Part shown: piece by piece, positions 53,941 through 64,000 of the stretch
How positions within the stretch are numbered: the stretch's first letter is position 1
Layout: the number at the start of each line of letters is the position of its first letter
NCBI GenBank assembly: GCA_031002005.1
Contig: CM061921.1
Coordinates: 128,370,597-128,434,596 of the forward strand
Source: Vandiemenella viatica
Taxonomy: Eukaryota; Arthropoda; Insecta; Orthoptera; Morabidae
Reading direction: 5' to 3'
Length of the DNA stretch: 64,000 nt
Notes under the pieces: generated by a model
The model's database searches: none
What the model was told of the DNA's origin: nothing
What the model saw: the letters and a program-made list of their open reading frames with translations, nothing else
Translations under genes and position numbers: made by a program

Positions 53941-54765
53941 CATCAACCAGGTGGCAAAGATTCAGACACTCTTCCCCAGCCATGCGGAAGGGGAACCTTA
54001 GCTTCCCATAGTTGTAACCTGGCTTCTTCAGTTGTCGTTGTAAGTTCCTGAGATATTCTTAGGAAACTTTTCCTGGACTTCAGTCTTTGCCTGTGAGGGA
54101 TATGCCCATATAGTGGATGAGATTTTTCATGGTTCACTTTCCTCCTTTCCTTTTTCACTGCTATTTCCCTTCGAACAGAAGGTGGTGCTATTCCTGCGAG
54201 ACGGTTGAAGCCATTCGACTGCAGTTGATTTTAAGCAGCCTGTTATGATTCTGCACGTGTCATTAAGTGCAATGTCTACTTGTTTGCCATTGGTTAAACT
54301 GTGCCATAGAGGACAGGCATACTCTGCAGCCGAATAACATAGTGCTAAGGCAGAAGTTCGAATTGTTTCAGCTTCGTTGCCCCAATGCGATCTAGCCAGT
54401 TTTCTTATGAGATTGTTCCTACTGGAAACTTTCAGCTTGGAGTTCATGCAATGTTTCCTGAATGTAAGTGATCTGTCAAGGGTCACTTCTAGATATTTTG
54501 GAGTTTCACAGTGTTCTAGTTTGACCCCCGACCATGTTACCTTTAACCTACGAGTTGCTTCTTTATTCCTTAAATGAAAAGCACATACTCGTGTCTTCGT
54601 AGGATTTCGTTTAAGCTGGTTCGTGCTATTTTCACAGCATACACGAAACTCCTGCATTTGGGTGGTATAGGCTGATCATTGGTATATATGTTAAACAATA
54701 TTGGGGCTAGTACACTTCCTTGGGGTAGACCATTCTTCTGTGACCTCCAACGACATATTAAGCAG
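53941..54765 (-). pseudogene. Jockey-type LINE reverse transcriptase C-terminal part
   Basis: It starts within the reverse transcriptase at GLPQGSVLAPILFNIYTND (near 54735). The catalytic YADD has become YAVK. Then LKRNPTKTRVCAFHLRN, PKYLEVTLDRSLTF, ALALCYSAAEYACPLW, CRIITGCLKSTAVEWL, and finally LKSRKSFLR and PLPHGWGRVSESLPPG before the gap. This order is the thumb and C-terminal region of Jockey-clade ORF2. There are two frameshifts. The 5' side is truncated and the 3' end lies in the gap. Confidence 0.85.
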
Positions 54766-55232
54766 CAAAAAGAAATCATTCCCAGGTAATATAGAAAGAA
54801 AAGTGATAGAAACAGCAAACAAAAAAATGTAGTTCTTCTTCTTATTATTACGCGGCATGTATAGTTGGTTCTACTTTATCAATAATTATAGCGATTTTTT
54901 AGCAAACACAAGAAAAATATGATCCCTTGCTATGCCCGAGAATGAGATTATTTCAATAATTAATCGTTTGTATTAATGGTAGTGTCACCCTTTGAATGAG
55001 AATATTTATAATTACAAAAAGTAAATAAAACAAATATGTTTCCTTTTTATTATAACCGCATTAATTTTAATGGTAGTATGGTATGAGAAACAGCACAAAA
55101 TATAATAAGGGAATAATTATGTTCCACTCAAGGTTGGGGCGTCAGGGTACGTGGGGGAAGCAGTGTGTTCAAATGAGGCCAACTGGAATCACGTAGTTTA
55201 TGGACGCACCCTTAAAAAAATGAAATGAAATA
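54766..55232. other. AT-rich spacer with one MITE terminus
   Basis: Bases 55189-55211 (cacgtagtttatggacgcaccctta) resemble the right end of the MITE at 44895-45228. No matching left end was found. Nothing else recognised. Confidence 0.45.
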
Positions 55233-55467
55233 CCACAAAAACAATTGTTGTAAAAATAGTCTAAATCTCGTGTTTGTTTAGTGACAAGAAGTTATTATAT
55301 CTTGTCCTGATCAGGTCTACTTTTTACGGTTTGTATTCAGTACACTTTCTAAAGCAGAATGGTTTCTCTGGTTGCAATAGATCGTGGTTTAAAATAAAAA
55401 AAAAAGTCTGGTGACTTGGCCATTATGCATGTGTAATTGTTACTGAAATGAAAGTCATATTATTTAC
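55233..55467 (+). repeat. Single copy of the foldback arm
   Basis: It matches the left arm at 57827-58027 in the same orientation (for example ggtgacttggccattatgca) with about a fifth of bases changed, and ends where the composite repeat begins. Confidence 0.7.
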
Positions 55468-55469
55468 CC

Positions 55470-56508
55470 GCGACTTCGTATGCCTGGACTTACAATTGCA
55501 ATTCCAGAATTGAACACAGAAAGCCGTAAGTAACGTAGGATTGGTCCAAAACAATAACGAGTTGGCATGATATGGCAGGATAGCCATCACTGTATCATTC
55601 TATCGTCGAACCTGTCTCATGAAGAGAATCAATTTCCAACATATTTAAAAACAGAAAAACAAACAAAGATGCCGGAATGTGTGTGTGTGTGGGGGGGGGG
55701 GGGGAAAGGGGGGTTAACTAAGGGCAGCTTTATTTCACCCCGGTCTTTTCTACTTTCTTCAGCAAGAGTATCCGATTCTTGGGTTCTAATAACTTTAGTT
55801 GCCCGTGCTCTGATTGAGTTACACCTTAGACCAGGTTTACGCCCACATTAAAAAAAAAGAGTACAAAATAAACGGGTGCCTGAAACTTTTAGGCAGACAC
55901 AAAATAATATTACAATGCAGAGCAAATCCACATCCATACTAGATAATAGGTATTGTCTCTAAACGAAATTTACTAACAAATCATACACTAACAGACCGCG
56001 CGAAAAGCACAGCTTGATCAACCGTCGTAACATTACAGACTAACACACGCATCCGTCTGTCTGTCACCATGCGATAAGTTCTCAAAATTTCGTGACAATA
56101 ACTTTTATTCACACCGGAAAAATTGTCCTGTGTCCCTAGTACGGATACAAATTATTTCCTTGTCAAATTCCATCTTTATCGGTATTACTACCGCATTTAT
56201 AATATTATTATTGCGGATCACACATACACGAACTGTGATAGTAACAACCCCTGAGGGATCATTATAGCGTAAAAAAGTGTACATCTACAGCATTGTTACA
56301 CCGCCTACGATTTGCCAAGCATTACACCCCTAAATTTGCGATATCTACAGTTTGACATGGAATCCAAACAACCGACCGTCCAGGCGTGGATCATACGATC
56401 AAAAGAGACTCTAGAAAATCTTGGCTTCCACCGCGATTTGAACCGGAGATCACGTTAGAAACATCTGTAAGCAAGTGCATTAACCACTGAGCTACCATAC
56501 AGCTATGA
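55470..56508 (-). mobile_element. Composite repeat copy 2: tRNA-like head plus RTE/BovB-like tail
   Basis: Tail end at 55470 (cccgcgacttcgtatgcctgg), tail start near 56225, link, and tRNA-like head at 56430-56508. On the minus strand the head reads atggtagctcagtggttaatgcacttgct, with box B GGTTCAAATC near 56438-56447. The order matches copy 1. It contains a GT run and a G-run at 55680-55705. Confidence 0.6.
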
Positions 56509-57024
56509 GGAAAGGTACTACAGAGACGTACACATCCCACGCTTATGTCTATTGTTGTTCAGTAATTTTTCAATATTATATGACAACATGTATTTGGACG
56601 CATGAAAGTGCAAGTCGACTCAACGGCGGAACTGCCTACCTTTATCTCGAAGCGATTCGGGCCATTTCTGAACCTCAATTGTTTCGGTCGTATTCATGCT
56701 ATATGTCTCAAATTTATGTTATACATAGAAATCAGTAATTTTTTCAAACGCACTAAGTTTAATTCATTACTGTTATTAGTTCGGATGTTATTAGGATTCA
56801 AACTTCAGTGATTTTGTCACTCACTCACACACTCACTGACTGACTGATGAACATCAAAACTGTAAGGTACTGCTGTAGAAAGCTGAAATTTGGTACACAG
56901 ATAGCATTTTACGCACATATTATAAGAAAAGTCTGAAACTCTTAGATTTCCATATATCTACCCCTCACCTACCCCTAACGTTAAATCGCTTTCTACCCTC
57001 ATAACTCAACATACCTCAGATTTT
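56509..57024. other. No recognised gene
   Basis: Simple-sequence patch cactcactcacacactcactgactgactga at about 56817-56847 and an RTE-like phrase (aaactgtaaggtac...gctgaaatttggtacaca, near 56860-56900) that recalls a dispersed repeat. Two frames near 56505-56811 look like chance. Confidence 0.4.
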
Positions 57025-57244
57025 TTTTTATCTGCTTAACGTCTCTCTAACAGCGGGAAAGGATGGGGGGCAAGGAATGGGAAGGAATTCGGCCATGGTC
57101 TTTTGAAGGAAGCATTCCGGCATTTGCCTGAAGTGATCTGGGAAACCACGGAAAACCCAAATCTGGATGCCCGGACGGGGATTCGAACTGCCGTCCTCCC
57201 GGATGCGAGGCCAAAACGCTAGCCGTTACACCACCACGCTCGGT
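57025..57244 (-). mobile_element. tRNA-derived SINE, minus strand, tail variant 1
   Basis: A 10-bp duplication CTCAGATTTT flanks it (57015-57024 and 57245-57254). Box B complement at 57180-57190. Body matches the copy at 11133-11378 closely; the tail is slightly shortened. Confidence 0.95.
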
Positions 57245-57254
57245 CTCAGATTTT

Positions 57255-57826
57255 CTTTGTAGAGGGAGCTTACTAAGTTTGTTAAATTTTACTTCCTTCC
57301 TTTTCTTACTCTGGAAGTTATTACAATTCAAAATTTTATTTCGACCACGACACCCTAAAATCAATATTTCACAGTACTTCCAGTAATCCTAGAAACATGT
57401 AATTTGGTATACATATATGGTTTCATCCATAAATCATAAAAAAGTTTAATATTGGAGTTTTTCACCGTATTATTTAGTTACAATCCCAAACATGAAAAAT
57501 TCTAGCACATATTTGGGACTCCGGTTGAAGCTATATGCCTGAGAATTTTTTAATGCATAGTGATCATCATATTTAACTAATATCTTAAATATTACTTTGT
57601 TCCTATGCTTAGTTTGTAAGTTACTAATAATTTTGTTATAGTGGTAGTGAAACTAATGACAATTGCTCGGCTACGGCGCACACCAATTGTTTTAAGAGAG
57701 TGGGCATTGTTGGTAACGTTTATTGATGTCTTCAATTCTAAAATGTCCTTATTCGCCGATTTTGAAATGAAATCATTACATTTGAGCGTCGATTCAGAGA
57801 GAATAAGCGATAAACTTACAAAAAAG
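57255..57826. other. No recognised gene
   Basis: AT-rich. Overlapping frames on both strands at 57592-57891 without motif. Confidence 0.4.
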
Positions 57827-58366
57827 AAATGAGATCCCACAAAAACAATTCTTGTAAAAATAGGCCAAGTCTCGTGTTGATGTAGTGACAAAAAGTTATG
57901 AGATCTTCTTCTGAGCCAAGTCTACACTTTACAGTGTGTATTCACATCACTTTGTGAAACAGACTGTTTTCTCTCAGTGTCATAGATCGTTTATTTAGGA
58001 TAAAAAATCTGATGACTTGGCCATTATGCACGTCATAATTTTTACTGAAACTGAAGGCATAGTATATACTTGTCAAATTCGAACAAGATCGAGAGAAATC
58101 TTGACTTTTACGTATTTATAAGTTTGATAAAGCAACACATTTATGGTTAACTGAAACATGGCGTTTATAATGGCCAAGTCATCAGATTTTTTATCCTAAA
58201 TAAACAATCTATGACACTGAGAGAAAACATTCTGTTTCACAAAGTGATGTGAATACACATTGTAAAGTGTAGACTTCGCTCAGAAAAAGATCTAATAACT
58301 TTTTGTCACTACATCAACACGCGACTTGGCCTATTTTTGCAAGAATTGTTTTTATGGGATTTTATT
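57827..58366. mobile_element. 540-bp foldback element
   Basis: Two arms of about 199 bp (57827-58027 and 58168-58366) are reverse complements with few mismatches, separated by a 140-bp spacer. A third, diverged single arm is at 55233-55467. No coding capacity. The transcript of either strand could form a long hairpin. Confidence 0.85.
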
Positions 58367-58389
58367 TATGGTAAAAATTCAAAATTCTC

Positions 58390-58815
58390 TGACCTAGAAA
58401 AATTGTTAATGAATTCAAAAGGATGCAATTTACCCAGCATCATCATGAAATTCATATTCTTCCTTTACGTCAGCACTAACCATATGGTCACCAATTAAAT
58501 TAACAACACTTTGACTTGGTTCAATTTGTAGCTTAGTTACTGTTTTACTTATCTATTTACATTCCTTCTCCAAATGATTTACATTATATCGTCCCTTCCC
58601 ATCGCTGTAAAAGAGGTCCATATTTCAGTCTCAACTATTCCTGCCTCTGTACTAATATGCCCATATCCCCTGTCTCTGTTAATCTAGTCTTCGAGCCCAT
58701 TTTCCATCAATGACTGTAATGGAATCAAAACAGTCATTTATTACTTTCTTCACCTCGATCCCACACTTATCATCAACACCTTGAATGCAATCAATACCTT
58801 TTCTTTTCTGTATCG
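58390..58815 (-). pseudogene. Unrecognised decayed coding patch
   Basis: On the minus strand two readable runs occur: GIDCIQGVDDKCGIEVKKVI followed by ITVIDGKWARRL (58800-58685), and further on VTKLQIEPSQSVVNLIGDHM followed by SADVKEEYEFHDDAG (58540-58440). The amino-acid composition is coding-like and the runs lie in order, with stops between. I do not recognise the family; a transposase or host pseudogene is possible. Confidence 0.3.
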
Positions 58816-59169
58816 GCCCTGGCAGAACCTGTGAACAGACGTCCGGTGTTTAGTCATAAGGGTGGCTGCACTGATAGAACCAGTTTTTTTACATCAGGAT
58901 TATTTACTCTATTCGAGGAACGTTATATTACCATCTCTTTGCGTATGTTGTGTGTATATTGCCGAATGGGCGGCACAGTAACCTGCAGCAGATGGGATCT
59001 ACTCTTCGCCAAACTGTTATTTGTCAAATTAGCGGCTTCTGCTAAGCCAGTCTAGGCAGTGACATCCAGCTTGCAACATGTTAAGCTCTAAGACACCAGA
59101 TGAAGACAGCAGAACTAACTGTCGATACGTTGTGTTTATAAGACACCATCCGGCTGGACAGACGAGAAG
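58816..59169. other. No recognised gene
   Basis: A 74-codon plus-strand frame (58831-59055) lacks motifs. It may be upstream sequence of LINE copy 3. Confidence 0.35.
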
Positions 59170-60805
59170 ATTACATTGAATCACAGTTGATAGCATTTCA
59201 ACACTTGGAACAGGGAATGTTAGAAGTCTGATGAATATGGAATTTAGTTTAGAGAACTTATAAAAAAGATGAGGTTAGAGAACATAAAACGAGGGTTGGA
59301 AGGTATTCAGTCTGATATTAGACGTCATAAAGAGTTGGATCACTAATCTTAGGAATATGGGCTAGTTAAAACAAACAAAAATCTAAACGAATTTAAAAAT
59401 AAACTTAAAATAGCGAAGCAGATAATTATGAAAAATTTAGGAACAGAAATATTTTATTGAAGGTAGAAAAAAAAGTTAGCAGGAACATCATTAGTACAAG
59501 TATAAAATCCAACCTGTCAAGAATATGATGATTCATTTCCGATGACGAAATACAAATTTCACCTATCAAAGTGCCACACCCACAATCAAAATCATAATTT
59601 GAATCATACCAACTACTTAATTCGAAATGGTGTTCGTCTGTTATCATTGTATTCAAGCTACACTCTGAAGTCACTATATTTAGTCCCTTTGACAAAATGC
59701 TTCTCTAACCTCCTGGATATCCCTTTAAAGTTCAACTTTTATGGCGTTTGTTGATTTGGAAAAAGCTTTTGATAATTTGAGGTGGGACAAGATGTTCAAA
59801 ATTTTAAAGAAATCAGGTCTAAAGTATCGAGATAGAAGAATAATGTATAAACTATATAAGATTCAAGTGGCTATAATAAAATTAGAGAATAATGAGAGAC
59901 AAGCATCGTTTAAAAAGGGTGTGAGACAAGGTTGTAGTCTATCCCCGTTAATATTCAACATGTATGTAGAAGAAGCAATAAAGAAAGTCAAAGAAAAATT
60001 TCCATGTGTCACAAGTGTTCAGGGATAAAAATCAGTATGCTCCGATTTGTTGATGGCATTGTCTTGTTAGCAGAACGGGCTGAGTATATTGAGACGGTAC
60101 TGAATGGCATAAACAAAATACTGAAGGAAGATTTTGGACTGAATATAAATCGATGCAAGACAAATGTGACGAAATGTAGCAGAAATGATACTAATCACAG
60201 TAGATTAAATATCAAAATAGGATCATAGGCAATTGGAGAAGTATGTGAATTCTTTTACTTGGGAAGCAAAATTATAACCGATGACCGAAGCAAGAATGTT
60301 GTAAAAAGCAGAATAGCACTAGCAAAAAGAGCCTTCATGAGAAGTAGAAATCCTTTAGTTTCAAATATTGATCTAGTGATTAGAAAGAACTTTTTAAATC
60401 TCAATGAATGAAGCACAGCACTTTATGGTAGCGAAACATAGACGTTAGGAATACCTGAAAGAAAGAAAATTGAGGCATTTGAAATGTGGTGCTACAGAAG
60501 AATGCTGAAAATTAAGTGGCCACACAAAGTAAGTTACGATCGAGTTTTGTAAATGATGGGCGAGGAAAGAAGCTTGTGGAAGAAGCTTACAGAAAGAAGA
60601 GACAGGCTGGTAGGTCATATTTTGAGACATGCTGGATTGGTTAATTTGCTGGTGGAGGGACGACAGAGATTAGAATATATGAAGCAGATAATTGAGGACG
60701 TGGGTTGTAAGGGGTATGTAAAGATGAAGAGGTTAGCACAAGATAGGAAGGGATAGAGGATTGCATCAAACCAGTCGAAAGACTGACGACAGGGAAAAAA
60801 AATGG
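59170..60805 (+). mobile_element. RTE-like LINE copy 3, internally deleted
   Basis: The endonuclease start (LGTGNVRSLMNM, near 59205) is separated by only about 0.5 kb from the reverse transcriptase at 59738. Most of the endonuclease and linker is therefore lost. The 3' end has codons for ASNQSKD and stop, then ctgacgacagggaaaaaaaa (60782-60801). Confidence 0.8.
59738..60785 (+). pseudogene. RTE-like reverse transcriptase, C-terminal half, disrupted
   Basis: FVDLEKAFDNLRWDKMFKIL (intact first Asp), YRDRRIMYKLYKIQVAI, VRQGCSLSPLIFNMYVEEA. A frame change near 60005 precedes KISMLRFVDGIVLLAERAE, where FADD has become FVDG. Then LKEDFGLNINRCKT, IALAKRAFM, TALYGSET.T, KIEAFEMWCYRRMLKIKW, ERSLWKKLTERRDRLVGHILRH and KQIIEDVGCKGYVKMKRLAQ, the ordered C-terminal motifs of the family. 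Stops at 60226, about 60409 and about 60550. Confidence 0.85.
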
Positions 60806-61984
60806 TTATAATTTAGACAGCAAGGCAGTGGGCTATATAAAAAAAAGACAGGAGATAATAATAACTAAATGTACAGTACTGTTATTATTATCTCTGTTCT
60901 TTTTACAAATGTACGCCCTCGCGGATTAGATTCATAGGCTCTTCTCCGAACACGAATCGGGTGATGAGAACATATTCTGGGACCTTGTACAATCGACCCC
61001 TATTGTTTTTTTACATGTAAGATGATTGTGGTATGCATCCGACGTGTTTTCGAGGCATTAAAAATTCAACAGTTTTTCCCCACTGGGCATTCGTTTTTAA
61101 TGTTCATCCTTTCTTCGTTCTTTCCCTTATTCATTTACTTATTTCAGTCTTCCTAAATAGAAATTTTCTTGAAAACTATGGTATGTTTCAAACTTTTCGC
61201 TCGTTCCCATATTGTGTTATAATCATTTAAGTAAGAGATATTAATTTTCATCTTGCCTGAGGCCACGGGTTGTGTGAAGAGTCAAATTTAAGACCAATGT
61301 CCTCGGGAGTTGGAAAACCATTTCTTGTGATGTTATTTTTCGAGTTCCACCCTCTCATTTTTAGCATGATGTCTTTCATACTACAGGGCTTTGTGTGAGA
61401 GTAAGATCTGTCAGATCATAAGACCCCCAGCGATTTGCAAACAAAAACTATATGCTTCAGGAATTTTAATTAAGGCACAGTATTTCGTACATAGTCGCGG
61501 GCAGCAAGTACTGGGATCATTACTCATACTGCTTCTAAATCCATTTATGATGTAAAAAGAATTGAGAACTGAAGTATGCTTTTGACCCAACATACGTTCC
61601 TAAGCCTATCAAACCGTAGCCCAAATAAAAGCCGTTATTTATCGATTGTTATTAAGAGAAGAATGCATTACTTGTAGATGTGATAGACTGGAAACATCTC
61701 TAGATCATTCTATGGTTGTTGACATGGCGATACCGCATTGGTTTTCATGCACATAAAAAAGTTTAATTAAAAAAAAAACAAAATTACTGGCATTAGGAGA
61801 AATATTGTAGTTGCTGTTCTGCTATAGTCGAATGCGGACGCGTTGAAGAAGTGTTACGGTCTAGAAAATAGTTTAAATGGATATTTAATGTCTGAGATCA
61901 CTTACAAACTCAACTGCGCACTATGTGTGGTGATCATTGAATTATGTTTATTTTTTTTCTAATATTTGGAATCTTGATTCTTAG
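60806..61984. other. No recognised gene
   Basis: On the minus strand 61593-61260 holds short readable runs (for example WNSKNNITRNGFPTPEDIGL across 61350-61285) that may be a decayed protein of unknown type. Otherwise AT-rich. Confidence 0.3.
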
Positions 61985-62118
61985 ATCCCTCGGTCATAGA
62001 GGAGGATAATGATGGATTAATAAATACCTTCACGGCAGCAGATATGTCAATCATCAAGCGAGCGGAGACTTGTTATGAAAATGCAAGCGATTCGAGTGAA
62101 GTGAAAGCTGAAAACTAA
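61985..62118 (+). CDS. Weak candidate terminal exon
   Basis: A pyrimidine-rich tract (tttattttttttctaat...) ends in CTTAG at 61984. Entered in phase 1, the frame runs 43 further codons of acidic, serine-rich text (IEEDNDGLIN, SDSSEVKAEN) to TAA at 62116-62118. No upstream exon was found, so this could be chance. Function unknown. Confidence 0.25.
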
Positions 62119-64000
62119 CCTGCTGAATATCGTACACAGATCTGGAAAATCTTAGCTATGGTAGAGGCAATCTCAAATTCCGTAAAATGCGAGCTAATCT
62201 AAGGGTTGTTGTAATCAAGGAATGTTAATTTCTCTTTAAATTTTGTGGCTAACTCGTATCATCCCATTTCTGACCAGTCATCAATGGTAGCATTGTCACC
62301 AAAGAACTAAGAGACGTTTGTTTCACTGTTCCGACGAATATGTGGGTGCCATGCGGTGTGACTTTCAGTAAGCGCCAGAAGAATATAGTTAAGTGTATCA
62401 ACTATATTGTTTCATTGAAATACACATAGGCTGTCAATATACCAGTACATTTGCAGAATACTGGGCACATTTTTGTGGAGGAATCTCGAAAAAACCTCCA
62501 GTAAGGGCAGCGATAAATATCATCATCAAGGGAAGAAATAGAATTAATATCAAATATAACTATGACAAGTGACCATACAATGTTGCAGCACTAAAAAGGT
62601 AGCACCTTTCAAAACAAATTTTACGTTCCCAGTTTCTACATCGTAAAGTCACGTGTCATTAGCATTTTGACACCCAGTTATCGGAGGACGAAATGAATTT
62701 CATGTGACATCAATCCTCCACATAATGAAGCTTGTGAAAGAAGGCATCAATGAAGTGGGGCGTGGATAAATTGTTTGTGCCACTATTTCTGTACAGTGTG
62801 TGCGACATATACATACATACACTGCGCAAGATGTCTTGTGATTTCTGAACCAAAAGAAACTTTTTTCCCAAATACAAGTGTAGAAACCAGCATTTATAAA
62901 ATTTAATTGTTTCATAAATTTATTACTAGGTCGGTACTGTTCCCAGATTTCTCATACTCACATGCAATGTTATCTAAACCCCATATATTACGAAAAACTC
63001 GTTATACCTATCTCATCAAATCATTGTTTCCGTTTTGTATACCCATACTGGTTTTAATGCCCTTTATGATCTCTCTACAGCCTCATGAATCTATCATCAG
63101 GCTTCTGAAACTAATTTGATTTCTTCACTAATCAGTCTCGTACTGGTGCAAAGAAAAAAACAGAATGTAAATCACATCAAAGAATGTTTCCTATACCATG
63201 CATCATAGAATTTTGCCCTTCCTACCTCCTCACACTACACAGAATTTGCCCAGTTTTTCTGCTTATTACGAAAAAGTTGATATGCTAGAATTCAGTATTA
63301 TATTTTTCTTTCTAATAAAGTAGCGTTTTATGGTATTAACGTTAAAGTACCGGATTCGTCTCAGGTAAGCAATTTAGTTTTCACCCTAAAACTATAACTA
63401 AAAATGTTACTATATGAATTAGTTATAGATGGAAGGAGTCATATAATTAATTACAAATGCTGCTATGCCATATAACTCATTCGACACTGTCAGAGACGGG
63501 TGTACAACCCAACTGCCTCTGGCGACGTCAACAAAACAGGACAAGATTAATGCCAACTCCGCGTACTCTGCGATTTTCAATATTTATGTAGCTTTGATAG
63601 CTATTAGTGGCTTGGTAACTGTTAGAATGCGCCAATTGTACATTCCATCCCCTGATCTGAGTTCCTCCATATTCCACGAATTTTGTGACAATATGTGTAA
63701 ACAACCATCTTATTTCATTTCCAACTCCTAACTGACACTGAGATTTTGATTATATTTTCGAAATTTGGTGTTTTTCACCCATATTTTATGACGAACATGA
63801 AAGATTACACATCACAGTGACATTATATTACTATGGAAGAGGAGGGTTTTGATCATTTATGGGCAATTTGTTGCGCATGTAGTGCTCAACATACTACGTT
63901 AAAGCTGCCCTACCCTATCCTTGTGTAATGTGTGAGGTCTGTATAAATAGTTAAAATATTTATTATTTGCGTTAGAACACCTTGTCTTCGCTGTATGACA
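62119..64000. other. No recognised gene
   Basis: AT-rich. The longest frame (63465-63731, 88 codons) has no motif. No SINE, LINE or tRNA-like sequence recognised. Confidence 0.4.

Noticed and set aside
52909..54051. Long open frames of 343-380 codons across the gap
   Set aside because: They consist of unknown bases read as open; no real coding information.
55680..55705. G-quadruplex regulatory element
   Set aside because: A GT-run plus homopolymer G inside a decayed repeat; no promoter or gene nearby to support a role.

Overview
This is a eukaryotic genomic window, almost certainly from an insect. It is AT-rich, gene-poor and packed with decayed transposable elements. Many copies of a tRNA-derived SINE whose body reads like the SINEs of orthopterans, stick insects and cockroaches suggest a polyneopteran host; that is inference from recalled repeat types, not a search. 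No bacterial-style genes, rRNA or CRISPR are present. Nearly every recognisable protein is a broken transposase or retrotransposon protein.

Region 1-12 kb. A minus-strand candidate gene (1168-2040) has two exons followed by three alternative terminal exons, all in the same splice phase and each with its own stop codon. It abuts a DNA transposon (2220-11703) with a DUF4817/DDE transposase and terminal inverted repeats of about 400 bp, each carrying a tRNA-like sequence. The right inverted repeat has been split twice: by a 6.6-kb R1-clade LINE (4514-11087, 13-bp target duplication) and by a SINE (11133-11378, 11-bp duplication). The LINE's ORF1 is itself split by a small poly(A) retroposon.

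Region 12-18 kb. A SINE, a decayed LTR-retrotransposon gag with a probable LTR, and one arm (15375-15928) of a 550-bp repeat whose inverted partner lies 20 kb away (35249-35799).

Region 18-31.5 kb. Two members of one I-like LINE family (gag with zinc knuckles, endonuclease, reverse transcriptase, RNase H). Copy A is on the plus strand. Copy B (23994-30399) inserted into A's RNase H region in the opposite orientation with a 12-bp target duplication. Copy A also carries a SINE at a deletion junction and a 1.2-kb inverted-repeat-ended insertion.

Region 31.5-42 kb. Scattered tRNA-like SINE heads, a 0.9-kb block duplicated 8.4 kb apart, a LINE gag fragment and a broken Mutator-like transposase.

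Region 42-54.8 kb. A CR1/L2/Jockey-like LINE with a MITE in its endonuclease, an RTE-like endonuclease fragment split by a hAT remnant, a composite tRNA-headed repeat, a Gypsy pol remnant, a second RTE-like LINE copy running into a 1000-N assembly gap, and a Jockey-type LINE C-terminus.

Region 54.8-64 kb. A second composite repeat, a SINE, a 540-bp foldback element, a third RTE-like copy, and about 3 kb in which only one weak candidate terminal exon can be proposed. The parts do not form a pathway; they record successive waves of insertion.
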